Assembly: GCF_030687835.1 (NCBI RefSeq)
Contig: NZ_CP117449.1
Location: 2,852,001-2,916,000, forward strand
From: Pseudomonas hefeiensis
Lineage (GTDB): Bacteria; Pseudomonadota; Gammaproteobacteria; Pseudomonadales; Pseudomonadaceae
Length of the DNA stretch: 64,000 bases
Direction: 5' to 3'
The notes below the pieces were generated by a model that worked only from the letters and a program-made list of their open reading frames with translations, was not told the origin of the DNA and made no database searches. A program made the translations under genes and the position numbers. Shown here piece by piece: positions 45,745-55,248 of the stretch. The first letter of the stretch is position 1. Every line of letters starts with the position of its first letter.

Positions 45745-46650
45745 CTAGATCGTACGTCGCACTTTTCCTGGTGCTTGCCCATAAATCTCCTTGAACTTCT
45801 TGCTGAACGCCGCCTGGGATTGGTAACCGACCTGCACGGCAATATCGCTCAAACCCAAGTGCGAATGGCTCAGCAGACTGAACGCTAACTCCATGCGTAT
45901 TTGCGTCAACAACACCCAAGGCGATACGCCGGCCACGCGAACGAACGTGCGCATGAAGCTCGCGCGGGACATGTTCGCGAGGTCCGCCAGGCCTTGAATC
46001 GTCCACTCGTAGGCCGGATCTGCCAGCATCGCCTGCCACGCTCGCCCCAGACGTTTATCGCCCAACAGGGCCAGCGAGCCGCTGTCCTGGCCATGATTTG
46101 CCAGATGCGCACGCAGAATAAGCGTGAACAATGCCTGGGAAAGCGCATCGAGCAGAAAACGAGCGCCGACCTTGTCCTCATCGGCTTCCGCACGAATGAC
46201 GTCCACCAGCGCGGGTAGCGGACCGTTGGCCGGTAACGCGCCGCTGGGGATGACCAGGTATTCGGGCAGGGAGGCAAACAGCAGTGAGGCCCGATTGAAG
46301 TGAAAGTCGCCACACAGCATGTCCAGTTCGGCACTGGCGTTGCCAATACGATGGACCGGCAGCGCGCCACCTGTGACGAGTTTCGGTGAGGTTGGCGCCA
46401 CTGTTTTCCCAGGGCTGTGCATCAGGTGCCGCGCCCCACGAGGTAGAAGCAGGATGTCACCTGCGCGCATGGGTAAACGTTGCCCGTCGGGAAACTCCAC
46501 CCGGCACTCTCCCGCCAACACAATGTGATAGGGCGCTCTGCCCAGGGCTTGCTGTTCATGATCCAGAGCCCAGTCACCCTGGAACTGACAGCGTAGATCC
46601 AGACTGCCGCGCACATTGGCCAGGCTGATGAGCCTATCGATCGCATTCAT
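45745..46650 (-). CDS. AraC family regulator (cupin type)
   Basis: 301 residues from ATG 46650. An N-terminal cupin-like ligand domain (RVEFPDGQRLPMRAGDILLL, then a His-rich loop GARHLMHSP), and a C-terminal double HTH (IQGLADLANMSRASFMRTF, LSDIAVQVGYQSQAAFSKKFKE). Divergent from the small carboxymuconolactone-decarboxylase-like gene, which it probably controls. Confidence 0.9.
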   Translation of the reverse strand: MNAIDRLISLANVRGSLDLRCQFQGDWALDHEQQALGRAPYHIVLAGECRVEFPDGQRLPMRAGDILLLPRGARHLMHSPGKTVAPTSPKLVTGGALPVHRIGNASAELDMLCGDFHFNRASLLFASLPEYLVIPSGALPANGPLPALVDVIRAEADEDKVGARFLLDALSQALFTLILRAHLANHGQDSGSLALLGDKRLGRAWQAMLADPAYEWTIQGLADLANMSRASFMRTFVRVAGVSPWVLLTQIRMELAFSLLSHSHLGLSDIAVQVGYQSQAAFSKKFKEIYGQAPGKVRRTI

Positions 46651-46760
46651 TTGAGAGCATCGCCAAAAAAACTGAGCGGATTGAACAAAATCGACCCGCG
46701 CCAGAGTGAAAAACTGAGGGCGTCGAAACAGTACACCCAACCCACTCAGGAGTTAATGCC

Positions 46761-47108
46761 ATGTTCAACAACTGGTCTGAATTGTTGCCCACCATTCAAA
46801 AAGCCTTTGGCGCGCTGGGCAAGAGCAACCCTAAAATGGTCAAGGCCTACATGGCCCTTGGGGAGGCCGCCAGCGAAAACGACGTACTCGATGCCAAGAC
46901 TCGCGAACTGATTTCAATCGCAATCGCAGTCACCACCCGCTGCGATGGCTGTATCGCCGCGCACACCGACGCGGCGATCAAGGCGGGTGCCAGCCGCGAA
47001 GAGGTGGCCGCCGCCCTGGCAACCGCGATCTCGCTGAATGCAGGTGCCGCGTACATTTACTCGCTGCGTTCGCTTGAAGCCTATGACACGTTGAAAAACC
47101 GGGCGTGA
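46761..47108 (+). CDS. Carboxymuconolactone-decarboxylase/AhpD-like protein
   Basis: 115 residues. CDGCIAAHTDAAIKAG gives the CXXC-X3-H of AhpD-type peroxidase partners, with a full CMD fold of helices. Probably a thiol-dependent peroxidase or reductase linked to stress. Divergent AraC regulator 110 bp away. Followed by a good terminator. Confidence 0.9.
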   Translation: MFNNWSELLPTIQKAFGALGKSNPKMVKAYMALGEAASENDVLDAKTRELISIAIAVTTRCDGCIAAHTDAAIKAGASREEVAAALATAISLNAGAAYIYSLRSLEAYDTLKNRA

Positions 47109-47125
47109 CGCCACGTAACTTCAGA

Positions 47126-47155
47126 CCCCGGCACTGCAAAGTACCGGGGCTTTTG
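47126..47155 (+). terminator. Intrinsic terminator after the CMD gene
   Basis: CCCCGG (47126-47131) and CCGGGG (47144-47149) form a stem followed by CTTTTG. Confidence 0.7.
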
Positions 47156-47258
47156 TCCGTTTTATGGAAAACAGCCAGTTGATTGTGCTAAACCTTCTGA
47201 TCGGTTGATGCCGGCTTGCTGGCAGTCAACTGTTCTAATAACCGCTTAAGGAATGATC

Positions 47259-47702
47259 ATGAGCCTGCACGGTGATTACGATCCGCAGAACATCTTCGCG
47301 CTAATCCTTCGTGGCGACGCGCCGTGCTACAAGATTTACGAAGACGCCGATGTACTGGCCTTTCTGGATATTTTTCCTCAATCGCGCGGCCACGTCCTGG
47401 TGATTCCCAAAGCGTGCCAGGCCCGGAATATTCTTGATGTCGAGCCTGCGGTCCTTGGCGCGATGATGTCTGCCGTGCAGCGGCTCACGCGGGTCGTCGT
47501 GGACGAGTTGAAGCCCGATGGTGTGCAAATCGCGCAGTTCAACGGGGCTCCGGCCGGGCAAACGGTCTACCACATTCATGTACACATCGTCCCTCGCTGG
47601 GAGGGCGAGGAGGCGGGCATACATGGGCGGGGCAAGGCCGATCCCGAGGAACTCAAATTGCTGCAGGCACGTCTGGTCGAGCGCATCCGTGCAGGGGACT
47701 AG
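47259..47702 (+). CDS. HIT family nucleotide hydrolase/transferase
   Basis: 147 residues from ATG 47259 (AAGGA at 47248-47252; ATG 47253 overlaps this site). Active-site triad HIHVHIVPRW, residues near 103-112, typical of HIT proteins such as Hint. Hydrolyses nucleoside phosphoramidates or dinucleotides; the exact substrate is not clear. Convergent with an MFS gene. Confidence 0.92.
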   Translation: MSLHGDYDPQNIFALILRGDAPCYKIYEDADVLAFLDIFPQSRGHVLVIPKACQARNILDVEPAVLGAMMSAVQRLTRVVVDELKPDGVQIAQFNGAPAGQTVYHIHVHIVPRWEGEEAGIHGRGKADPEELKLLQARLVERIRAGD

Positions 47703-47742
47703 TGCTGGCCCGATCCTGACGTAGGTAGAGAGTCAGTACGAG

Positions 47743-48993
47743 TCAGTACACGGTTTTCTTGAAAGGGCGGGTGACCACGCCCTTGTAGAACGCCAGGATC
47801 GCGAGCCCTTGCACCACGACGGCGGCAACCACGATAGCGGCGATGGCCTGGCTCGGTTCGGCAAAGACGGAGCGGACCAGGCCGAAGAACGCCGGGGCGA
47901 AGGCGTAGGTGGCTTGACTGATTGCGACCATCAGCGCAATCACCCTGGCGGTTTGTTCACGGCTGAACTCAGCCTGGGCAATCAACGGCGGCAATGAAGT
48001 GGCGTTGCCGATCCCCGAACCGATCAACACCACCGCCACCCAGGCGACCGCCGGGTGGATATCCAGGCCCAGGAGCATCAGTGTTCCAAGCATCTGAATC
48101 CCATAACCCAGGCAGGCCAGTTGACGGCGGTTGACGCCTTGGGTCATCAAGCGTGCGGCTACGTAACGTCCGCCCATGGCGCTGGCGGTGGCCAGGCCCA
48201 TGGCGTATGAGGCGTCATGGGCGCCCATGCGTCCCGCCAGAATCGAATACAGGTGCGCGATCAAGCCTATCTGGGCGAACAGCCCCAGGGACATGCCCGC
48301 TGCCAGGGAACGGAAATTTGCCGACTTGAGGGTTTGCGCCGCAGTCCAGGGGGCGGCGCTCGTGCCAGTGGCTACCGGTTCTGGTTGGTCGGCATTGTCG
48401 GGATGCTGACCGAGGCTTTGAGGGCTTTTATTGAAAACCAGAAAGGCGAAGCTACCCAGCAGCAGCACGGCTGCGAGGCTGATCACCAGTGCCGCCGTGG
48501 CAAAGCCAAAACGCTCGATCAGCAACACCCACAGCGGCGAGAAAATTACCCCACCCATGCTGGCGCCGTTGTAAGCCTTGCCCAAGGCCTTGGGCCGCTC
48601 CTTGATATACCAAGGGGCGATCAGGGTGTTAACGGCTGCGGCGCCTAATGTCACCCAACCGATGCCCGAGCAGATGGCCCCGGCATACAGCACCCATAAC
48701 TGGCTCGCCTGCGCCCAGAGATTCACCCCGACCCCCAGCACCACGCAGCCCAGCAAGGTAATGGCCGGCACACCAACGCGCGCGTAGAGCCTTGGCAGGT
48801 TGGCGATGACCAGCGTACCGCTGAGAAAGTGCAGCGTGACGGCCGCCGACACCTGGGCAACCGGCCAGCCGGTGCGATCCATAACGGCTTGCATATAGAT
48901 CGGCGGTCCATAGAAACCGACTCCCCAACCGATCATTGCCAGGATGAATGTGCAGGTCAGTACGGTCTTTCCAAAAAAACGGGTGGGCTTCAT
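47743..48993 (-). CDS. MFS transporter
   Basis: 416 residues, about 12 membrane helices, from ATG 48993; GGAGGAG suits this better than ATG 48999, which would leave a 2-bp gap. The signature region between helices 2 and 3 (IANLPRLYARVGVPA) and SGIGWVTLGAAAVNTLIAPWY fit the oxalate/monocarboxylate-like (OFA) MFS group. Substrate unknown. 119 bp from the S8 protease stop. Confidence 0.9.
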   Translation of the reverse strand: MKPTRFFGKTVLTCTFILAMIGWGVGFYGPPIYMQAVMDRTGWPVAQVSAAVTLHFLSGTLVIANLPRLYARVGVPAITLLGCVVLGVGVNLWAQASQLWVLYAGAICSGIGWVTLGAAAVNTLIAPWYIKERPKALGKAYNGASMGGVIFSPLWVLLIERFGFATAALVISLAAVLLLGSFAFLVFNKSPQSLGQHPDNADQPEPVATGTSAAPWTAAQTLKSANFRSLAAGMSLGLFAQIGLIAHLYSILAGRMGAHDASYAMGLATASAMGGRYVAARLMTQGVNRRQLACLGYGIQMLGTLMLLGLDIHPAVAWVAVVLIGSGIGNATSLPPLIAQAEFSREQTARVIALMVAISQATYAFAPAFFGLVRSVFAEPSQAIAAIVVAAVVVQGLAILAFYKGVVTRPFKKTVY

Positions 48994-49112
48994 CGCCATC
49001 TCCTCCATGTGGGCTCACAGGTTATGCACCTGCTGCATCGCTCACTTCGAGGAGGGTCAAACTATGGATGTTGTTGCGCCTGATGCTGATTATCTGGTGC
49101 CCGGTGCCCGAT

Positions 49113-50879
49113 TCAGCGCACGCGCGTGCGGCTCTGCTCCGCCAGGTCCAGCGCTTTTTGCATGTCCAGGCGCGCCGATCGACCGACGTCCTTGTCGTTT
49201 AGCTGATAGCGGCGCTCCGACGGCAGGATGGGCGCGGTGAGGTCCTCGCCATCCATCCGTTCGAAGTCGTGGTTTTCACCGATGGTCATGGCGCTGCGCC
49301 GTAGCAGCATGTGTAACTGCTCGGGCTGAAGTTGTGGGTTGATGGACAGCATCGCCGCCAGCAGGCCCGCGACCATGGGTGTGGCATAGGACGTGCCGCA
49401 ATGCACTGCGCCGTTTTCGCCGGCGCGGGCGGTTGAGGCGTGGGCGCAAGCGGCGGCGGTGATATCCACGCGCATGTCGATGTTCGAGGAGCTGCGCTTG
49501 ACCGCATAGCCCGGGTCATCGACGGCAAACCCGGCGCGCTCGCTGCGCTGGTGCCCGCCGACCACCAGCAGTTGTTCGGTGATGAACGAAGAGGGCAGGC
49601 GGTATTCATCGCTGCCCGAGAACGAAGACCCATTGCCAGCGGAGTTCACCACCACCACGTCGGGATGCTCCTTGCGCAGCCACAGGAAAAACTCCTCCAG
49701 CAGTTCCTCGTAACCGCTCATGGCGATGCCTGAGCGCAACAGCGAGTCCACTTCATCACCTTTGACGTTTTTCGCGCCAACGCGGTGAATGCCCCAACTC
49801 CAGTTGAGCACCCGCACGCCGTCCTCCACGAGGTTGACCGAGGCGGCGATGTTGGCAGTGATCCCGGCATCGGAGTTGCGCTCGACAATGACCTCAAAGC
49901 CTGCGCTGGCTTTGTCCAGACCCCGGAGAAAACCGGTGTTTCCACTCTCATCCCAGCGCGCGGCGAGAATGCCCGCGACGGTGGTGCCGTGGTTGTCCGG
50001 CGTGTTCGCATCGCGCGCATAGACGCAGGTGCGCGGCATCGAGCAGCCGCCGAGGTAGTCGGCGAAATCGGCGGTGTCGAAATCCACGTTACGTTCGATC
50101 AGGCCGATGCGCACCGGTTGTGGCCGGGCGGGCGGTTGCCGCGCGGGAATGCGTCGCTGGTAGTAATTCACTGCGTCGAGAAAGCGGTTGGCGGCCCATT
50201 CATCGGAGTCCAGGGCTGGCTTCTTCGGTTCTTCAGGACGGGTGCTGGCTTGCTCGGCTTCTTCTGCCGCCGACTCCTCGATCACCACGGCATCGACGCT
50301 GGTTTCGCTGCCCATCCGTAGCACCAGCGCGTCGCGCTGCACCAGGTCCTTGGCGGGTAGCCGAAGCTGATACAGGTTCAGGGGGGCAATACTGCCGACG
50401 ACCTTGGCGCCGTATTTTTGGGCAAGACGCTCAGCTTCCTGGCGCCCATCGTGATTCTCCTCGATCAACAGGCTGACCAGATCGACGTAGGTGCTCAAGC
50501 CGTCCATGTTCTTCGCCACCTCGTCCGGCCCGGCGGCCAGTACGTGGCTGTTGCGCAGGCTCAGCCAGGCTGCATTGCTGAGGCGCGGGCCGTCCTCCAG
50601 CCAGAGAGGGCCGCTTTGATAGGCGGCGCTGTCGAGACGCAACCGCAGGGTTTCGCCTTTGCGCTGGACTGCCCGCGCGGGTAGCGCTTTTGCACCCAGT
50701 TTCAGTTGTGGCGTTTGATTGCCCAGCCCGCGCACGGTCAGGCACCAGTCCTGGCGCTGGCTTTGCAGCAGGTCACCGCAGCGGTCCAGGCGTTCCAGGC
50801 GCAGCGGTTCTTGCGCGGCGGACGCCGTGTGGGCGGCCAACGTGAGCAACGTAGCGAGGACAGCGGATCGTAAGGGCAT
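49113..50879 (-). CDS. S8 (subtilisin-like) serine peptidase with altered Asp position
   Basis: 588 residues with signal peptide (MPLRSAVLATLLTLAAHTAS). A long N-terminal region precedes the S8 fold. His box DNHGTTVAGI (H297), oxyanion Asn in SAGNGS (N416) and Ser box GTSYATPMVAG (S497) are intact. At the normal Asp site (V-x-x-[I/V]-D-[T/S]-G-V) it reads IGLIERNV, with Glu262 in place of Asp. The protein is probably exported; activity may be reduced or depend on another acidic residue. Confidence 0.85.
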   Translation of the reverse strand: MPLRSAVLATLLTLAAHTASAAQEPLRLERLDRCGDLLQSQRQDWCLTVRGLGNQTPQLKLGAKALPARAVQRKGETLRLRLDSAAYQSGPLWLEDGPRLSNAAWLSLRNSHVLAAGPDEVAKNMDGLSTYVDLVSLLIEENHDGRQEAERLAQKYGAKVVGSIAPLNLYQLRLPAKDLVQRDALVLRMGSETSVDAVVIEESAAEEAEQASTRPEEPKKPALDSDEWAANRFLDAVNYYQRRIPARQPPARPQPVRIGLIERNVDFDTADFADYLGGCSMPRTCVYARDANTPDNHGTTVAGILAARWDESGNTGFLRGLDKASAGFEVIVERNSDAGITANIAASVNLVEDGVRVLNWSWGIHRVGAKNVKGDEVDSLLRSGIAMSGYEELLEEFFLWLRKEHPDVVVVNSAGNGSSFSGSDEYRLPSSFITEQLLVVGGHQRSERAGFAVDDPGYAVKRSSSNIDMRVDITAAACAHASTARAGENGAVHCGTSYATPMVAGLLAAMLSINPQLQPEQLHMLLRRSAMTIGENHDFERMDGEDLTAPILPSERRYQLNDKDVGRSARLDMQKALDLAEQSRTRVR

Positions 50880-50989
50880 GAGTCAGGTTTTTTGCCAAGG
50901 GGTCTGGTGTTCCGACTGCCCCGTAGGTTGATTCGTTCAGCGGCTGCAGGAACGACGACTGACTCAGCGCGCCTGGACAAAAACCAGTT

Positions 50990-51886
50990 TCACCTGACCT
51001 GCTCGCCGAGGATTTCGCCCGAAATCCTTGCCGCATCGCGTGCCGGGGGCAGCCCGAAGACCCGTGCGTAATCGCGACTGAACTGTGTAGCGCTTTCGTA
51101 ACCGACCTCAAATGCCGCGCTAGTCACGCTTTTGGCATGGGCGACCAGGAGTGTCCGAGCCTGCAGCAAGCGCACTCTTTTTTGGTACTGCAGAGGGCTC
51201 AGTGCGGTCACGGCCTTGAAGTGACGGTGAAAGGCCGAAACGCTCATCGCTGCCCGTTGTGCCAGCGCTTCCACGCGAATGGACTCGGCAAACTCCCGGC
51301 GAATGTACTGGATCGCGAGGCTGACCCGAGCCATGGCACTATCGGGTGCTGCGATATCGCGCAGCATCCAGCCGTGGGGGCCTTGTAACACCCGGTAGAG
51401 GATCTCGCGTTCGTAAACGGGGGCGAGGGCTGCAATGTCTTCAGGCCGGTCCATCAATCGCAGCATGCGTACCCAGGCATCCATCAACTCGGGCGTGACT
51501 GCGGCGACCGAAAAGCCTGCGTCCTTTTCGTACTGGCCGACAGGTTTGGGCAGGTCGGCGAGCAAGGTCGCCAGGACCGTTGGGTCGAGTGTCAGACTGA
51601 CTGCCAGATACGGCTCGCCGGATGCAGCTGGGTGGACTTGGCCGACTGCTGGCAATTCGATGGACATGACGAAATAGGTCGCGGGGTCATAGTCCAGCGT
51701 ACGGTCGCCGATGGTCATTGACTTACTGCCTTGCAGAATCAGGTTGATCATCGGTTCGTAAACGGCGGCCAGCAAATGCGCCGGGATTTCACCCTGGACC
51801 ATGGCCAGGCGTGGTATGCCCGTTTCGGTGCGGCGGTTTTCGGCCCGAGAGGCCAGGGCGCGCAGTTCATTGAGTGGGTTTGTCAT
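50990..51886 (-). CDS. AraC family regulator (AraC_N type), module 1
   Basis: 298 residues from ATG 51886. The N-terminal AraC_N domain starts MTNPLNELRAL. Double HTH: RVEALAQRAAMSVSAFHRHFK and FEVGYESATQFSRDYARVFG. Very like the AraC at 54165-55052 in length and motifs. Divergent from the SDR gene at 52025, its likely target. Confidence 0.9.
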   Translation of the reverse strand: MTNPLNELRALASRAENRRTETGIPRLAMVQGEIPAHLLAAVYEPMINLILQGSKSMTIGDRTLDYDPATYFVMSIELPAVGQVHPAASGEPYLAVSLTLDPTVLATLLADLPKPVGQYEKDAGFSVAAVTPELMDAWVRMLRLMDRPEDIAALAPVYEREILYRVLQGPHGWMLRDIAAPDSAMARVSLAIQYIRREFAESIRVEALAQRAAMSVSAFHRHFKAVTALSPLQYQKRVRLLQARTLLVAHAKSVTSAAFEVGYESATQFSRDYARVFGLPPARDAARISGEILGEQVR

Positions 51887-52024
51887 GGGGATCATCTGAA
51901 CCCAGGCTGATGCATTCACGCAAGCAAAAAGCAGAAACAGGCAGGATTCGAGCAGGAACGGCTGCGCTCGCTGCGAAGGCGATGGTTACTGTGGTGACTC
52001 AACTCAGTGACAGTGGAGCAGCGA

Positions 52025-52768
52025 ATGAGCGTGATCGTGATCACCGGTGGCAGCCGCGGCATCGGCGCCAGTACCGCCGAACAGTGCGCCCGGCGCGGGA
52101 TGGGAGTGATCCTGACCTACAAGAGCGAGGCTGAATCAGCCGATGCGGTGGTGCAGCGTATTCAGGCCTCGGGCGGCAAGGCTGTAGCGCTTGAACTGGA
52201 CGTCGCCGACGTGAGCCGTTTCGACAGTTTTCGCCAAGCCGTGGTGCTTGCCTTGCAGGCGACCTGGGGCGTGAAAACCCTCGCCGGCCTGGTCAACAAC
52301 GCCGGGTATGGCTTGTTCAATCCTCTGGAGTCGGTCACCGAGGCGCAGTTTGACGGCTTGCTGAACGTTCACCTTAAAGGCCCGTTTTTCCTGACGCAAA
52401 CCTTGCTGCCGCTGATGGAGGAGGGGGCCTGCATCGTTAACCTGACCAGCGCCACGACCCGTGTCGCCACTGCGGGAGTCGCGCCTTATGCGGCCTTCAA
52501 GGGGGGGCTAGACGTTCTGACCCGGTACATGGCCAAAGAATTCGGCCCTCGGCGTATCCGTGCCAACGCTGTTTCGCCGGGAGCGATTCGCACGGAACTG
52601 GGTGGCGGTCTGAATGACGAATTCGAGGCGTTACTCGCCTCACAAACTGCCCTGGGCCGGGTGGGTGAGCCGGAGGATGTCGCTCGGGTTATCGCCATGC
52701 TGCTGTCCGAAGAAGGACGCTGGATCAATGCCCAGACGATCGAAGTCGCGGGCGGCTACAACATCTGA
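52025..52768 (+). CDS. SDR family oxidoreductase (module 1)
   Basis: 247 residues from ATG 52025 (GGAG just upstream). TGGSRGIGAS loop, NNAGYG, and a catalytic YxxxK as YAAFK, with the AGG end. Cofactor preference not clear, though S and R after TGG fit NADP. First gene of a plus-strand unit with VOC and saccharopine-dehydrogenase-like genes; divergent from AraC module 1. Confidence 0.9.
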   Translation: MSVIVITGGSRGIGASTAEQCARRGMGVILTYKSEAESADAVVQRIQASGGKAVALELDVADVSRFDSFRQAVVLALQATWGVKTLAGLVNNAGYGLFNPLESVTEAQFDGLLNVHLKGPFFLTQTLLPLMEEGACIVNLTSATTRVATAGVAPYAAFKGGLDVLTRYMAKEFGPRRIRANAVSPGAIRTELGGGLNDEFEALLASQTALGRVGEPEDVARVIAMLLSEEGRWINAQTIEVAGGYNI

Positions 52769-52784
52769 ATAGCGAGGCTAACGC

Positions 52785-53186
52785 ATGCTTGATCATATTT
52801 TTATCTCAGTCAGCGACATTGAGCGTTCCATCCGTTTCTACACCGCAACACTGACTCCGTTGGGCGTTACCGCGCGACTTGATTATGACGGCAAGGATGG
52901 CCCGCCAGGCCACCCGGATCTCAAGGGCTTCGGCGCCAATGGGCGGATGTTTTTCTGGTTGCGCGAGGGCGTCGTCGAGGGGCGGGCCGTACATGTCGGT
53001 TTCGTGGCGAGCAGCAAGGCCGAGGTCAACGCGGCGTATGCGGCGGCCATGGATAGTGGCGCTCGTGACAACGGCGCACCCGGCGCACGTCTGCATTACG
53101 ACCCCGATTACTACGCAGCCAATGTCCTTGACCCGGACGGCTACAGCCTCGAATTCGTCTACAAGAACTGGCAGCACAATCAATGA
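52785..53186 (+). CDS. VOC (glyoxalase-like) family protein
   Basis: 133 residues with paired beta-alpha-beta-beta-beta units, MLDHIFISVSDIERSIRFY at the start and LDPDGYSLEFVY near the end, as in VOC metal-binding enzymes. Metal ligands likely include H4 and a Glu near the C terminus (LEFV). The specific reaction is unknown. It overlaps the next gene by 4 bp, so they are co-translated. Confidence 0.9.
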   Translation: MLDHIFISVSDIERSIRFYTATLTPLGVTARLDYDGKDGPPGHPDLKGFGANGRMFFWLREGVVEGRAVHVGFVASSKAEVNAAYAAAMDSGARDNGAPGARLHYDPDYYAANVLDPDGYSLEFVYKNWQHNQ

Positions 53187-54160
53187 AAAAATTAATGATC
53201 TACGGCGCGACGGGCTACACCGGTCGCATGGCTGCCGAGCATGCCAAAGCGTTGGGGCTGGATGTTGTCATCGCCGGACGCAATGACGAAAGGTTGCAGT
53301 CTCTGGCTGCGCAACTGAACGTCGCCTACCGAGTGTTCAGCCCGGATACCCACGCAGCAAAATCCCTGGAAGGCATCAGCGTGCTGCTCAATTTCGCAGG
53401 GCCTTTTGCACAGACAGCGCACGCCCTGATGCAGGCCTGCATCAACGCAGGGGTCGATTATCTGGACATCACCGCCGAGATCAACGTCTATCGGCAGGCG
53501 GAACAGCTTGGTACCCAGGCCGCCGAGGCGGGCGTGATGTTGCTGCCTGGCGTCGGCTGGGACGTGGTGCCGACAGACTGTCTGGCCATGCATGTCGCTC
53601 GCCGTGTACAGGATCCGCAGTCGCTGAAGGTGGCGCTGCAGGTCGCAGGTTCCATGTCACGGGGATCGGCTTTGAGCGTCAGCGAGATCATCGGCGCGGG
53701 GCTCTTGGCGCGGGTGGACGGATCGCTGGTTGCAACCCCCGACGCGCAGCCTCGGCACTTCGATTTTGGCGATGGCCCGGCACTGTGCGCGCCGCTGTCC
53801 TTCGGTGATCTGATCACCGGTTGGCATTCCACCGCTATCCCCAATATCGCCATGTTCGTGAATATCACCGGTGATGCTTTTCCCGAAGGCGACCTGTCAC
53901 AACTTCCCGACGGCCCAAGCGTTGCGCAACGCGAGGCCAACCGCGCCCGCGCCGTGGCTGAAGTGACCGGGGCTGACGGCACGGTGGCGCGTTCAATGAT
54001 CGAAACGGTCAACGGCTACACCTACACCCCCCTGGCGGCTGTGGAGGCGGCGCGCCGAGTCCTGGACGGTGAGCGACGGGCAGGCTTCGAAACCCCGGCG
54101 CGAATGTTCGGCGTCGGTTTCGCCGAGACGATTGCAGGGACGACAATCACTGATTTATAG
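53183..54160 (+). CDS. Saccharopine dehydrogenase-like NAD(P)-binding protein
   Basis: 325 residues, MKKLMIYGATGYTGRMAAEH at the N terminus, then NFAGPFAQTAHALM and VDYLDITAE, as in trans-acting enoyl reductase/saccharopine-dehydrogenase-like proteins. Binds a dinucleotide; the reaction is unproven. Convergent with the next AraC gene (stop at 54165), 4 bp apart. Confidence 0.88.
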   Translation: MKKLMIYGATGYTGRMAAEHAKALGLDVVIAGRNDERLQSLAAQLNVAYRVFSPDTHAAKSLEGISVLLNFAGPFAQTAHALMQACINAGVDYLDITAEINVYRQAEQLGTQAAEAGVMLLPGVGWDVVPTDCLAMHVARRVQDPQSLKVALQVAGSMSRGSALSVSEIIGAGLLARVDGSLVATPDAQPRHFDFGDGPALCAPLSFGDLITGWHSTAIPNIAMFVNITGDAFPEGDLSQLPDGPSVAQREANRARAVAEVTGADGTVARSMIETVNGYTYTPLAAVEAARRVLDGERRAGFETPARMFGVGFAETIAGTTITDL

Positions 54161-54164
54161 GGTG

Positions 54165-55052
54165 CTATGGCGCCTCGATAACCTCTGGAGTGGACGTTCT
54201 GAACCTGGCGACATCGCGCGCCGGGGGCATCCCGAACAGACGCGCATATTCACGGCTGAACTGCGATGCGCTTTCATAACCCACCGTGAAAGCGATTGAG
54301 GCGGCATCGCGGGGCTCGAACAGCAACAACCAGCGCGCCCTGAGCAGGCGCAGACGCTTCTGATATTGAATGGGCGTCATGCCGGTGATGGATTTGAAGT
54401 GGCGATAGAACGACGCGACGCTCATATCAGTCATTGTCGCCAGTGGCTCGACGTGAAAGGGTTCAGTGTAGTGTTCACCGATCCATTGGGTGGCGCGGCG
54501 GACCTGCGCCAAACGGCCGTCCGGGCGAGCTATTTCACGCAGCATTGGTCCTAACGGTCCTTGCAAGACTCGAAACAGAATCTCTCGCTCAATCATCGGC
54601 CCTAGCACTGCAGCTTCGTTTGGGCGATCCATCAGCCGCATCATGCGTAACCAGGCATCAATCATTTCAGCAGGTGCTGACACCGCACAGAAGCGACTCG
54701 TGGCTGGTTGCTCGGCCGTCAGGGTCTCGCCCGTCAGCAGCGTGGCGATGACGTTCGGGTCCAGGGTCAGACTGATCGCAAGATAGGGCCGCCCCGGCCC
54801 GCTCGGATGAATCTCGCCGGTGGCGGGCACATCCACAGGCACGAGGAAATAGGTGATCGGCAAGTACTGCAGAACCTGATCGCCGATAGACAAGGTTTTG
54901 GCACCCTGGAGTACCAGGTGCAGCATCGGCTGATAAACCTGACTGGCACACGCCTCTGCCTGGACCATCGCCACCCGAGGCAGTCCGGTGTCCGTCCATT
55001 GGGTTTCTGCGCGCATTACCAGACTGCGCAGTTCATCGATCGCGTTGTTCAT
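54165..55052 (-). CDS. AraC family regulator (AraC_N type), module 2
   Basis: 295 residues from ATG 55052, chosen to line up with module 1 (MNNAIDELRSL against MTNPLNELRAL); ATG 55058 and 55064 are also in frame. AraC_N domain and double HTH (VASFYRHFKSITGMTPIQYQ, FTVGYESASQFSREYARLFG). By eye a clear paralogue of module 1. Divergent from the SDR gene at 55249. Confidence 0.9.
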   Translation of the reverse strand: MNNAIDELRSLVMRAETQWTDTGLPRVAMVQAEACASQVYQPMLHLVLQGAKTLSIGDQVLQYLPITYFLVPVDVPATGEIHPSGPGRPYLAISLTLDPNVIATLLTGETLTAEQPATSRFCAVSAPAEMIDAWLRMMRLMDRPNEAAVLGPMIEREILFRVLQGPLGPMLREIARPDGRLAQVRRATQWIGEHYTEPFHVEPLATMTDMSVASFYRHFKSITGMTPIQYQKRLRLLRARWLLLFEPRDAASIAFTVGYESASQFSREYARLFGMPPARDVARFRTSTPEVIEAP

Positions 55053-55248
55053 GTGCATGAACATGGGCCACAGCAGCGGGCAAAGCAAGCTATGTGAGAA
55101 GAATAGGCAAGCATCCGAGAACAACTGGCAAGCGTCTGGGCTTCTGTTGCCCGAATACTGTGAGCAAGCGGCAGGTTGCTGTCAGGCCATACAACCTGAC
55201 GGCGAATGTCCATGCGACACATCACTCAACTTTGGAAAAGGTAACCCC

